From positions 62,001 to 126,000 of the forward strand of contig JBAMJV010008256.1 of NCBI GenBank assembly GCA_037951105.1: DNA of 64,000 bases, read 5' to 3'. Of this stretch, positions 21,929 through 33,273 are shown piece by piece. The stretch comes from Echinarachnius parma (lineage: Eukaryota > Echinodermata > Echinoidea > Clypeasteroida > Echinarachniidae). The notes below the pieces were generated by a model. That model saw only the letters and a program-made list of their open reading frames with translations. It was not told where the DNA came from and searched no databases. The position numbers and the translations under genes were made by a program. Within the stretch, counting starts at the first letter, position 1; the number at the start of each line of letters is the position of its first letter.

Positions 21929-24070
21929 ATGTTAGACCAAGCTGTGGTAAAGATGGATGTATTGCTTGCAGCGCTATCACTGCCTCTTGTAATGCAGCCA
22001 TGCTGTTCATTGTTAGTTAAATGTGAGAGGCATCACGAACTAGAAACCAATGGGACGGCTGTTAGCGTACAGTGTATTGTGGATCAACACTATTCACATT
22101 ACAGTGAATATGAAGTGAATCGAGCAAATTGGACAGCAGTTGGAAATATTATATTCAATAACTGTAAAAGAGGTTTCTGCTCCATAATCTGGAATTCTGA
22201 AGTTGATCATTTCATAATTGAATTGTGCGGATCCAAATGTTTTTCCTTCGCTATCCAAGGTCCACTTGAAGACACTGATTATGGAGAATACTACATTTAT
22301 GCCAAAAATCATTATAGATTTCTTGCTTTGAACCTAACTCATGCCAATAGTGAAACAACTGACAAAACGTTGACTTGTGGGCATGCTTTCCGATAGGTAT
22401 CATCATCAGCATCTGCACCCAACGCTTCGAACAGCGTCCTTGATCCCGGAGCTACAACGCCGAGGGTGGCATTGTACTATCAACCATATATGTGCCGGAG
22501 ACGGAAAAAGAACAACCTCAATTTTCGAAAGGCACAATGAATATTCATAGATCGGATGACGATGTAGGTAGACACACAAATAATGAAATAAAGTGCATAT
22601 TCATCATCGCAACACTATGTGTGGCGCTCCTTTGCAGCATTGGAACAGGACTCTTTCTTCTATCGCGTAAACGTACACGGAATGAAAGACCGAACAGCGA
22701 CCACCAGACTCATTCAGTTGCACTGACACGATCCAGCGCAACAGAGGGGATAGATATGACTTCCTTGTCACTACAGCGTCCACGAACATTTCCAAGCGCG
22801 AACCACCTTCCCGTCATCAGTTCTCTATCCGGATGCGACGGTAGGAACGAAGATGGTGCATTAATTTCGCGGCATTATCAGGGACCAGAGTTGCCTTCCA
22901 TGACCTGCTCTGTACGTGACTCTGACGAGAAACGATCCCCGGATGACTGCATGCCATATGAAGAGAGTGGGGCTTTCTTGAGCACTCTGACCTCTACGCG
23001 TGCAAATCTTCTCCAGATTGTTCAGGAACATGTTGTCGGGCTTTCAACGACAATCGATGTTCCGACACTTGGTGCCGTTGGTGACGGCGCAGAGTTTGAG
23101 AACATGTACTGCACGGTAGATGATTGTCAAAGGAGTGACGTCACTGGTCTTGATGCCAGCGCTCTCCATATCTCTAATAACCTAACATGTTCAGTCTCAG
23201 AGGATCCACCGGTGGACTGCAATAAAGTCAATGATGACATCCTGAGCACTCTGTATGCCAAACCACATAAGAGAAAGAAGGTGCAGCATCAAAAGGTCTT
23301 TCTTGCTGATGTTGACGATTCTGACTACGATATTCTCAGACCGACTTCGGAACAGTTAGCATTGTGCTGTTGTCAATATTTGGTCAATGTTATACTTTAG
23401 TTTATGTATGCCAAACCTCCAATTGTACGACGGTACTAAGATTAAGGTTCACATTTTGTTTATTGAACCTTGATCGTTACACCCATTTGCTGATAACCAA
23501 AGAAATGTGAAAATAATGTATCATGTCCACTTTACAACAGGCATAATCAGCCCTTTGACGACCGACTTTTAAGAACGTTGTCCTACAATGGCGGGTGGTA
23601 TGCAAGCAGGATCTTTTGTGGAAGGCGAGTCAGCTGCAAGTTCACCTGACTTACAGACACCAGCGTTCCTTCTGATTACAAGTACCCGATCAGTGCATTA
23701 CGCCCGTATGCATCCGAGGCTGGAGAGAATGACGAGGTTCTGTCAGCAGATTGTGACTATAGCCATCTCCGTCGCTATCCATGATATATCTTTCCTCCAG
23801 GATATGATAACGGCATTCTCCCTGATCCTGACCAGCAGACATTGGTCCCTACGACCATACTTCCACTGGCAACTCCTGATTCTCTTGAACAGGGAAGGGC
23901 TTATCTGCAGGCATGTAGAGGGGTTGAATCTGAACCATTGGGCAGAGACCCTGACTGGGCAATTATCTGGGGTTGTGATTCGCTTGCAAGTGGGACAACA
24001 TAGCCAGGATGATGTTTTGGATTCAAATCTGGACCAGGAATATCTGAAGGGGCAACTGGACTCCTCTTAA
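21929..24070 (+). pseudogene. receptor family G2
   Basis: The first open frame (21929-22396) encodes signal peptide and ectodomain (ETNGTAVSVQCIVDQHY, CGSKCFSF, TDYGEYYIYA) and stops at TAG 22394-22396, where paralogues read on into the stalk. A second frame (22492-23400) carries transmembrane helix (FIIATLCVALLCSIGTGLFL), MPYEESG, NMYCTV, TLYAKP and SDYDIL. The last exon starts after the acceptor at 23606. Its frame is shifted and about 110 bp coding for the C-terminal YLEEFF...ITIM-like part are deleted relative to G4. Nonsense, frameshift and tail deletion indicate a pseudogene; a secreted 155-aa ectodomain form remains possible. Confidence 0.85.
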
Positions 24071-25211
24071 TATTAGATGCTGAATCTGCAAACGGGAGGA
24101 TGAACAAACTGATAAACTCGTGACTTTAGCAAAGTCATCACATCCTGACAAAAGCTGTAATTGCCTTTTTTCAGTCATAAAACATTTTTCTTTGTATAAT
24201 TATACACTGGAATTTGCTCGATAATACAGTTGTTAATATATTGGTGCCATTATTTTATAAAGACATTGTACTGCTCATTATACAGAGAATAAAACGTATT
24301 TTAATGATTTGCGAGTAAATGGCTCAATGCAATTTAAAATTAACTGTACCAAAAAAAATTAAGCTATGATACATTTGGTGTGATCTTCTTCTTGCTGTTC
24401 TTGCTGTCTTTGTTGGCAATCAAATCAGGCAAATAATTCCTATTCTTGCAATAAAAGGATGTATATATTAGTAATGAACAGTGTAATGTGATTAGGCTAT
24501 CATAAGTTAAATCGTTTGGGAAACGTTAAGTTATGAAGTTGGTATACGGGGAGTTAACATTATCAGAAGCACGCATGCACCTTTACGAATTAGTAAGAGT
24601 AAACAGCAATAACGTTGTATGCAGCCGCATTTCATACACATTCTACATTTTGGAGGCATGTATTTAAAATTGCAGACCTTTAATTTAAATATGTGTAAAT
24701 AGTATAAATAGGCTGATACAATCTTATTAACTCATGGGAAATGTATTTCCTTTGTTTGAATAATATACATTAATTTTTCTTATCGGGGCTAACCTTGATT
24801 TGAAATTATAAAAGTACCAAATGTGTTATTTCAAAGAATGCATGTGTATGTTGATGCGATATCAAACAGAACTTCGGATATTAATTGTAATTATTGAATT
24901 GATGTATTGAAATAAAACAAGTTTATGTCATTTCATTTAATATGAACGCATGCATGGTTAGACTACATTGTACTGTCTATATTAATTAAAGTGTAATCAA
25001 GTTGGATACCAAAGTAAATGCCTATTTGATAATGTAAAGATGATTGATTTTGATGTAAATTATGTAAATGATTTTGTCAAAAGGGTTGTTATATGTATGT
25101 TTATCTATTTTTTCTTAGTGGGGGATGTATCTTAATTTGTTCCATGTGTGCTTTTTTGCAATCAATTTATATTAAATACGTTTAAAATCACCTGCAATAT
25201 CATATGAATGT
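24071..25211. other. 3' flank of G2, duplicated at G4
   Basis: Noncoding DNA that aligns with 36100-37100 downstream of G4 (shared TTCTTGNAATAAAAGGATGT, AGTGGGGGATGTATCTT and AAAATCACCTGCAAT). It shows that G2 and G4 are duplicates together with their flanks. Confidence 0.75.
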
Positions 25212-25313
25212 CACGGGCGTCGATCATTCATTGATACCCATTGATCAGGGGGGGATGATCCATTCATCCATCCCCCCTGATGAATGGGTATTACGTAAGT
25301 ATCGACGCCCATG
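25212..25313. mobile_element. 102-bp MITE with 8-bp target duplication
   Basis: Ends CACGGGCGTCGAT and CATGGGCGTCGAT are inverted. The 8-mer ATGAATGT flanks both sides (25204-25211 and 25314-25321). The duplicated flank of G4 near 37097-37113 lacks the insert and reads CATATGTGTTATACAAC, an empty site. It is the same family as 9759-9834. Confidence 0.9.
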
Positions 25314-25436
25314 ATGAATGTTATACAACGGGGATAATCAGTGTACATACGATAAAGTAAATTGTAGGTAAGACACATAAACCAAATGTATATTTATGTA
25401 GTGAGGCTGCACGTGTTATATGTATATGGTAGTTCT

Positions 25437-25925
25437 TATAAACATAATACACTTGGCTCAGAAAGAAACTAACAATTGTTTAACACGGTCTTATCTTAAA
25501 ATCCTGTCCATCAACATGAACCAAAATGATACATAGGATTACTTCAATACCCTACTTCAAATATATGTCATAACCCAATAATTTTGAAAAAACAATAAAA
25601 AACAATAAAAAACAATAAAAAAGGACAATTTTTTAATAAAACAAAGAAATACATAAGGTGTGCCCCTCCAATAATTTTGCGTGCCCCCCCTCCCCCAATC
25701 AGTCCGACCACGCTACGCCACTGCAGGCTGTGACATGTGATACAGGTAGCGGTTCCATGCCAGTGCATTTTTCAGATCTGTTAGTATGGTAATCGTCTGG
25801 ATATTGGCATGTCATTAGAGTATTGAAGTAATCCTGTGTGACATTTTGGTTCATTTTGATGGAAGATATTATCATGTATAAGTTTCTTTTCGAGCCCAGT
25901 GTAGCAGGCATATGTTTACCTATTA
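25437..25925. mobile_element. palindromic element, interrupted by a hAT-like MITE
   Basis: The left arm (TAAACATAATACACTTGGCT and on to GATTACTTCAATACC at about 25553) is inverted at about 25815-25925. The arms are over 100 bp with mismatches. The hAT-like MITE copy at 25580-25723 sits inside, so it is probably younger. Confidence 0.7.
25580..25723. mobile_element. hAT-like MITE, partial copy
   Basis: It matches the 776-1204 element in order: GAAAAAACAATA, GGTGTGCCCC, CAATAATTTTG, then CAATCAGTCCGACCACGCTA ending at CGCCACTG. The CAGTGGCGTAGC left end is missing and an AACAATAAAA stretch is expanded. Confidence 0.7.
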
Positions 25926-26680
25926 AGTAAACCAGTAAGCACATTATATGTAGTGTAATACTGTAATTAATGTCAATCACTAATTGATTAATAAATGCTC
26001 ACACATTTGGCCCCAAGGTATTTTTTGTATTATGACAAATTATACTTCAGCACAATATTCTCAATTTCTTCTTTCTCTTCATTTATTTCCTCTGCATGGT
26101 TGTTTATAGGCGAGTGTTTAGTGCTTGTGAGAATAACATGTTCAATATTACATATATACGTTGAAAGGCAAGACATAATAATAAAACAATCAAAACTGTC
26201 TTGCGAGTTTCCCAAAAATGATACCATGCTCAACCATCTTCACACTTTACCGAGATGTACATGTAGTATTACACTCACGCCCTCAGGTTAGAGATAAGAA
26301 AGGAGAAACACTTATAATATTTACTCGAAATTCTGTGGAAATACATCCGTGGACAAACTGCTAAATCACGAGGAGAGACGCCTAACCAATAAATCAATGA
26401 AGAGCAACATCAAGATGCTGAAAACATCTCTTCCGTCGAAACTAATAAATCAGACCAAATCACGCAATGAATATAAATCCTTAATGAAAAAAAGATCCAC
26501 TCCAAACATGCTTAATGCAGTGGCCCCATGACTACAATCTGTACATGGACAAAAAAGCAACAATTTAAAGGTTCCCTGAAATCCAAATGCAAGTTGCATT
26601 AAACTATTGTATATTAATATACATTGACTATTTGTTAACTCTTTGTCCTGTTTTGTATATTTTCAAACATTTTAGCAACT
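25926..26680. other. continuation of the G2/G4 duplicated flank
   Basis: Noncoding. It aligns with about 37255-38100 (AATAAATGCTCACACATT, ACACTCACGCCCTCAGG, GAGATAAG-AAGGAGAAA). No gene is recognised. Confidence 0.65.
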
Positions 26681-27152
26681 ATTTTCTTCAGTTTGCAAAA
26701 GGCCCATCTCTAAGAAAAAATTATCCAGGGTAAAAACCCACTGTGACATCTCTCAATCACTGGTCAACTAACCCGAGATGAAAGAAAATCATACTTACAA
26801 ACGAACATGCTCACAATGTCATGTTTGAGCTTATCTGACATAGCAACTGCTATTGAAATTGTGTGTCAGTTAGAATAGTTTTCAAACATGATATGCTATT
26901 GTGAGCAAGCCCTCACCTTGGGAGAAGCTGTATTCCGCCCTGTACTGTTAATCTTTTAGTATTTGAGTATTGATTGCCAAATGCTTTTGTATGGAAACAT
27001 GTAGTGCATGTTATTGTGAGTATGTTATTTTATGAGTATGTCTTTTGTTTATCTCCGGTTAGTTGACCAGTGATTGAGATATGACGTCACAAGGGGTTTT
27101 TCAATCTGGAGAGCTTTGTTTTAGAGATGGGCCTTAGCAAACTGAAGAAAAT
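26681..27152. mobile_element. ~470-bp MITE with ~110-bp inverted ends
   Basis: The left end ATTTTCTTCAGTTTGC, AAGGCCCATCTCTAA, TCAATCACTGGTCAACTAAC is repeated inverted at the right end up to 27152. There is no coding capacity. Confidence 0.85.
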
Positions 27153-27189
27153 ATCAAATAGATACCCTATATTTTGCAAAGGGTTGTTT

Positions 27190-27415
27190 AATTAACATGA
27201 TTAAAAAAAACAATGCAATTATCTCCCACCACTTACGGAACCAGTATTATTTCATGGTTTCGTACGCGCCAAACATTTGCGAGTGCGCCACGCATACATT
27301 TGGAGACAATACAATCCCGGACGATTACTTCGCTCTGGACAAAGATAGTCTTCGTACACGCAGACCCATGAACGCATGCTTTAGAATGGTGATGCGTTTC
27401 TAATTATATATTCTT
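27190..27415 (-). repeat. dispersed repeat shared with 48885-49200
   Basis: On the minus strand it reads ACGCATCACCATTCTAAAGC, ATGCGTTCATG and GCGCACTCGCAAATG, matching the plus strand at about 48890-49190. The other copy carries an extra hairpin insertion. Confidence 0.65.
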
Positions 27416-28829
27416 TCTGGAAAAAATATTTGTTTGATGGATCTTTTTTGATGGAATGGATTACTAAAGATGTTGTCTTTCATTTAAAAGAATATGATTT
27501 GTGGGTGGTGATACCCTTTTAACTATCCATTGGATAGTCGTAATCGTGTACAAAGTCATTGCAATTACTTCGTGAATATCAGTTTGCATTTTGCTCATAA
27601 ATCGGCCATATACCACCTTCAAATTTGCACACAATACACAGTGGGCATAGTACACTGTATAAACCTTTCATTACGTTTTTCATATGTCACCACTGTCAGT
27701 AGATCCATTTACTTAAGGAAATCTAAAGATTACCATAAGTTAAATCAAATGAAAGGCCAGGAATTGAAAAGACGTCCCGATTTGCCACGGCTGGCGCACA
27801 AACTAGTCCCTGGGATAAATAGTAGGGTTTATCTGATGACGTTATCACGCACTCCTGTGGGCTCCTGGTGATTGGAGAGCACGACATACCTGGAACTGGA
27901 GTATCTGAATAATAATCATTATTTTCATCTCATGTCCTTTCAACATTATGTTAAAACATAAACTTTAATATAGTGTGTAACAAGTGAACACTCCGATAAT
28001 ACTAGACAAAATTAAAACGACTTCTGAAGATTATCATTTCGAAGACTCGTATAAATCAACGAGACTATTCATTTATGGTACTTAAATTCACGAAACACAA
28101 ACTTTCTAAGAATAACCAACTACATGTGAAGTGGAAATCAATCAACAACTTACACTTCCAGGCTTTACATAATTGTTTCAATTCAAAGCAGGCAATAATA
28201 AAATCCATAAATCACTTACAAACTTATGATGACGTTTATAATGGCACGAAACTGTCATGAATCATGAAGAAGTGAAGGTGTCTGGACACAAAAGAAGGAA
28301 TACTTGTCAGACTGGGTCATACCTTACATAAGACTCCTTTAAATTTCGGACAGTAGGATTTACATTGAAATTTGAAGCAATGCAAATGGTGGAATAACTT
28401 GGGTATTTACACAGCATTTTCACATTTTATGAAAATCAATTATATAACATATGCAATTATTGTTATTTGGATACTTTGTATTTAATTTTTCAATAAATGC
28501 AGAAACTGTTTAAAAAATTGAAATACTGGGTGATTGATTCAACTTTTGGATGTGTGCAAATCATGTAGTGTCTCCGTGAATGTGTCTCATACATTGTCCA
28601 CCTAGCCATTTGGTTGATCCTGATCTATGAAAAATACAATTGAGTTGACCGACCCTTCATTACCCTGCATATAATAGGGCAAGCATATAATAGGGCAAGT
28701 CGCTGAGATGACTCAGCGAGAGTCATCTCCCAGAGCCTGTATTACTGTACAATTTGTTTCCCGCTAGAGCTTACAATTATTTACATTTCACTTTATAAAG
28801 CTCAAGATTCAACAAAGCAAGCAAGAATA
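27416..28829. other. intergenic upstream of G3
   Basis: No gene is recognised; open frames at 27530-27871 and 28075-28260 have no recognisable domain. A 16-bp direct repeat (GCATATAATAGGGCAA) and a small hairpin (GCTGAGATGACTCAGC) lie near 28670-28720. The conserved upstream box of the other copies is not seen here. Confidence 0.5.
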
Positions 28830-30528
28830 ATGGAATGCCTAATCAGTTTCGTCTTTGCAGCCATGGCGTGGATTATTGTAATACAGCCATGTTTTTCGGT
28901 GTGAGCGACAAACATTTGAATTAGAAACGAATAAGACAATAATCAAAGTTTGCTGTACAGCCGAACGTCCCTTAATAGCGAATGAAATGGTCCAGTTATA
29001 TAGATCCGATAAAGAAGCGATTGGGAATTGTTATCCGAATAGTTGCCTACCGACTTATTGTTTATTTAGTTGTCAGACTGAGAAAGAACTCAGTAATCGT
29101 TTCAAATTTGACATATGCGGGCGGCAATGTTTAGTACTGAGTATCATTGATCCCTTGCTTGACACAGATTACGGTGAATACTACATTTTTGTCAATACTT
29201 CTGCAAAAGTTCTCGCTATGAATATAACTAAGCTTTCAACTGAAAGTCCAGTAACTGAAGAAATGTCGACTACAGAACATGCTTTTCTAGATTCCTCATC
29301 CTCACAAATGGTGAATGAATTTACCAGTGAGTATGGAAGTACAGAACTGATGAAAGACGGAATTATATCAACTGTTTCTGTGCCATCGGAAGGAAAATCC
29401 GAATGTCCACAAGAAACGCATTCATCTACCGTGAGAGAAGCTGATCGACACAATTATGAAATAACGGTCATCGACGTAGTTGTCATAATCAGAATCTGGA
29501 CATTATGTACGGCACTCATATGCAGCATCGGATCGGCAATATATCGTTTACTGCGAAGACATATTCGAAGTAAGATACCAAAACATAGCCAGCAGTATAT
29601 TCCAGGTGCCCAGAAAGCAGAATCAAATAACATGGCCTCCATGCAATGGCAGCCTCCAATAAAATCTCATGTACTTGTGGCTACCCTTTCTGACACTGGT
29701 AATCCTTCAAGAGGTGACTGTTGGAATGGATCTGGCAAAGAGACATTTTCGACTCATCATCAGGCACCGATTTTACCATCAGGAATTTGGACTAGTAATA
29801 TTAACAAAGAACAAATAGCGGCGAATAATTGTACGCGATATGAAGACATCGGGGCAGATTCCATCACAAACGCACGAGCGTATCGCCTACATATTGGTCA
29901 AGGTAACGTTAATGGAACTCCAGCGGCAATCGATGTTGCGACACTTGGTGCTGTCGGCGGAGGGGTCGAGTTAGAGGACATGCTCTGCACGGTATATGAT
30001 TGCAATTTTGATGAAGTCACTGGTCTAGAGACGTGTAGTGATCAGATGTTACATCACCTGCCAACTTTGACTGGAGATGATGACATGCATAAAAGGCTAT
30101 TTGCCAAACCAGCTAAGAGAAAAAAGATGAAGTATCAACAGGTCCAACATAACTTGAACTTGAACTATTCTGCAAATGTTGACGATTTTGACAACGATCT
30201 TAAACCACATTCGGAAAAAGAAACCGTTTCCATTGGCATTTGGTCAAAATGTGGCCATCATTGTACTTCAAGTTATCATTCAAAACTTAATTTGGACAAA
30301 GTTATATACAATAAGGTTCTCGTTTAGCAATGTCAGCCTGACCGTAATATTCGTTTACCTGTAGTCAACGAAATTAAAATGTATTTTGTCTATTTTACGC
30401 CAGACATCTTGACTCGACAATGACGACCAAGTTTTGAGAAGTTTGTCCTACTTCGTCGGGTGGAATCTCAGAGGGTTCTTTCGTGGAAGGCGCACCAGCT
30501 GCAAGTTCACCTGGGCTTGCAGACCAGG
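28830..30528 (+). pseudogene. receptor family G3 (diverged)
   Basis: The signal peptide starts at 28830 (MECLISFVFAAMAW) but runs into TGA after PCFSV. Compared with paralogues, about 11 bp are missing there. The ectodomain and tail continue in another frame from 28900 to 30327 (CERQTFELETN, TDYGEYYIFV, a transmembrane region near 29460-29540, YEDIG). Tyrosine motifs are altered: DMLCTV for NMYSTV, RLFAKP for LYAKP, DNDLK for SDYDVL. A last exon start (acceptor about 30462-30464, then GAGGGTTCTTTCGTGG) is cut at about 30528 by an insertion beginning CAGGCGCGGATCTACG and a G run. No 3' remainder is found. Confidence 0.85.
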
Positions 30529-30654
30529 CGCGGATCTACGGGGGGGGGGGGGGGGGGGGGGGGTGTTTAGGGGGTTTAACCCCCCCCCCCCCCCCCCCCC
30601 CCTTGGGCTGCCAAGTGAAAATGTATCAGTGCAAAAAGTGACAAAAAATCACTT
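30529..30654. mobile_element. left end of a G-run element inserted in G3
   Basis: It starts AGGCGCGGATCTACG and then a G run (30540-30563) and, after GTTTAGGGGGTTTAA, a C run (30581-30602). Similar starts (GTGGCGTAGC and G run) mark hAT-like MITEs elsewhere. The other end was not located. Confidence 0.45.
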
Positions 30655-31324
30655 ACGGGGGTTCAAAATAGCAAAACAACTAACCGGAAGTTGTTTCTTC
30701 TCGAGGAGGGTTCGCCCTTGCTGGTAGCCTCTTCGTTTTTCGCTGCCTTGGTCCGTAGGATGTCTACTTCCTTCGATATATCTGCCATTGTTTCTCCATG
30801 ACTTGCTGGAGATTTTAAAGCTTCTGAACACGGTGCCACTCGAAGATCAGTGCCGCACTTAGGTGGTCTTCTACATCTCGTAGCTTGGAGGCGAGACTAT
30901 CAACGGCTTTTTTCAGCATTACCACGAACCTTTCTGTAAGCCACATAGAGTAGCTGTCAAGTTGTGGTGAAAGGTCCTCACGGTCTGCTTCATTGACCAC
31001 TGTACTAGACGAATTGCTCTGACCCGAGGTGTTGCCAGGGTTTAGTGACGCGGTTTCCATGGCGTTAGCTCTAGGTACAGTGTTGAGGGTTGTTGCTGGG
31101 CTGAATGCCGGGGCGCCTTGGTCCAAATCCTTGTGTTGGGTCGACAGAGCTATTTTCATTGGCGCAGCTCCCCCGTAGATTGTTGGGCTTTGACCGAGTT
31201 TTGTCGATGATGATATTGCGTTAGGCTGTTTACCCGTTAAAATTGGTGATGGTCTTTCGATCTGCTCGTCATCTGGCTCATTTTTTCTGGTTCGATGTTC
31301 CACATAATCTTGACTTCCTTTCAA
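30655..31324 (-). pseudogene. retrotransposon ORF1-like fragment
   Basis: On the minus strand, 31324-30815 encodes a Ser/Pro-rich head and a coiled-coil-like end (LKKAVDSLASKLRDVEDHLS). After a frameshift near 30826 another frame gives MADISKEVDILRTKAAKNEE and PSSRRNNFRL. A coiled coil followed by SRRNNxRL is the usual entry to the RNA-binding part of LINE ORF1 proteins. The domain after that is missing. I call it a truncated, frameshifted ORF1; the clade is not assigned. Confidence 0.5.
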
Positions 31325-33273
31325 GAGTTAAACGACGTGTCTGAATTAATGTCGATGTCCCAAATACTTACATTTTATGAAAGAATTTGGAGAGGCCAGA
31401 GGTTTCGTGTCTTTATTATTATGGAGAGCGTCCTCAGTATTATAGAAGTATGGCCCATAAATGCAATTAATTTATGTGGAATCTCAACAACTTCAGATGT
31501 CACTTCCGACCAATATGCATTAATCCTAATATAACCGATCGAGGGGCCATACTGCCACCCTTCTGAAATTGTTCCGACTGCACGGCAACGCGTAAAGATG
31601 TTACCCATTCGTTTATTCCCTCTGCCCGTTAAATCCTGCGCAGCATTTCAAACTTAAAATCTTACCTCCCGTGACGAAGCCATGTCAAAATTTGTCAAAT
31701 TCCTAATTTTCGTGAATGGTGTACAACACATATTGATTGTTTTCCTTAAAATAAGATAAACCATTACCTGTTCGGTTTTGTTTTTTCTTAGTTGTTTGCT
31801 TTTGGAGCTCAAAATAGTGTAAATAAAATACATGTTAAATACCAAGGAACTACATAGGAATAAGGAAGGAAAAAGAAGGCTCTTCTCCATAAAGGTGTTC
31901 GTTGTTTCACTGTCATTTCGACTGGTCTCAACAAAATATGTGAATAAAACAAATGTTAGTTTATAACAAATACATTTATATGATTTATGAGTAAAATATG
32001 AATGGTATTACCTCATCTGTATAACTTACCATACATTAGTTAAAGGGACTTTCCCTCTTTTGCAAGCCAAATTTCAACAGTTGCGAGGTTATTGTCTTAT
32101 ATGAAAGAAAATGTAATTTAACGGCATGCCTGAACAAATTAGAGCTTGAAATCTCTTGTTCGTGGAGGTATAGCCCTCAAAAAAATAAAACGACAGGTAG
32201 CGTTTAAGTGTGCACTTAACGTGTATTCACCCGGTGGGAAAGTTCGTTCACGGATTCCACGGAGTGCCACAGCGCTATGCGTGACCCCTATGTGACCCGC
32301 GCTAGCTACGTGACCCGCACACAAATAACAATGGGTAAGCGGTTACTAAACAATATAACTAAACCTCGCTTGAACTGACTACATGTAATTATATATTCTT
32401 AATTTTCCCGTGACATACCTATACAAATGTCGGCTTCACAATACGTTTACAAGAATAAGTACAATATTGTTGTAATAATATGCTAAATCAATTAAACTCT
32501 TTTATTGACCGATATATGGATTGATGGAAGGACGCATTCGTTTTTCATTCGTAGAATCCAAATTACAGGGCAGTTATATCTGACTTTTTTATTTTTTTAT
32601 TTATTTTTTTTTTGGGGGGGGGTATGTTAAATTCATCCCCATCCGTCAACTGGAAACTGTTCAGACGTTTTGTAAAAAGATATAAGAACTAATTTAATTA
32701 TCATGCTTGCATTACATACAATATACTTCGCGGCGATTCGGAGCTTTACTGCCGATATCTGAGTGTGGGGGGGGGGGGGGGGGGGGCTTCATGGTTTTAA
32801 TGACAAATTTGCAAAATTTCAACATTATTATGCAAAGTACCCTCTTTTTTATAAAGAAAATAGGTAACAATACATTAGTAAAACAAAACCACAAAGCCAC
32901 TAAATCCCTGGATTTATGATCTGTTTCATTGGTTTTGTTTTTAATTTTGCCCATTTTTCATTTAAACCATTAAACCACTAAGCCAATAAATCCCTAACCG
33001 AAAGGAGATTCGTTGACTTGAGTAGATGAAGTGGAGAACATAAATTGTGGTATACATGACATATCAGGCCTGAACCCAGAACAGGAACACGGAACATACA
33101 TAAATGGTTTTGCTATCCATGACATTCGTTCATTCTTCGTCGACAAGACTTTTCAAGTAGTCTCCAACTATTATTTCCCAACATATATGATGCTATTCAT
33201 TAGACTGACCTATTCCAGTGCAAATATCCTTACACTTTAAATTTTGAGTTAGTTAAACAAACAGTTCACACGG
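31325..33273. other. intergenic upstream of G4
   Basis: No gene is recognised. G runs lie at about 32612-32621 and 32765-32786. A GC-richer patch at 32200-32330 with repeated GTGACCCGC may be the 5' region of the ORF1 element. AAGCCAATAAATCCC at 32979-32993 matches part of the conserved upstream box of the family, about 280 bp before the G4 ATG; the GAAAGTGAAG part is not intact here. Confidence 0.45.
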
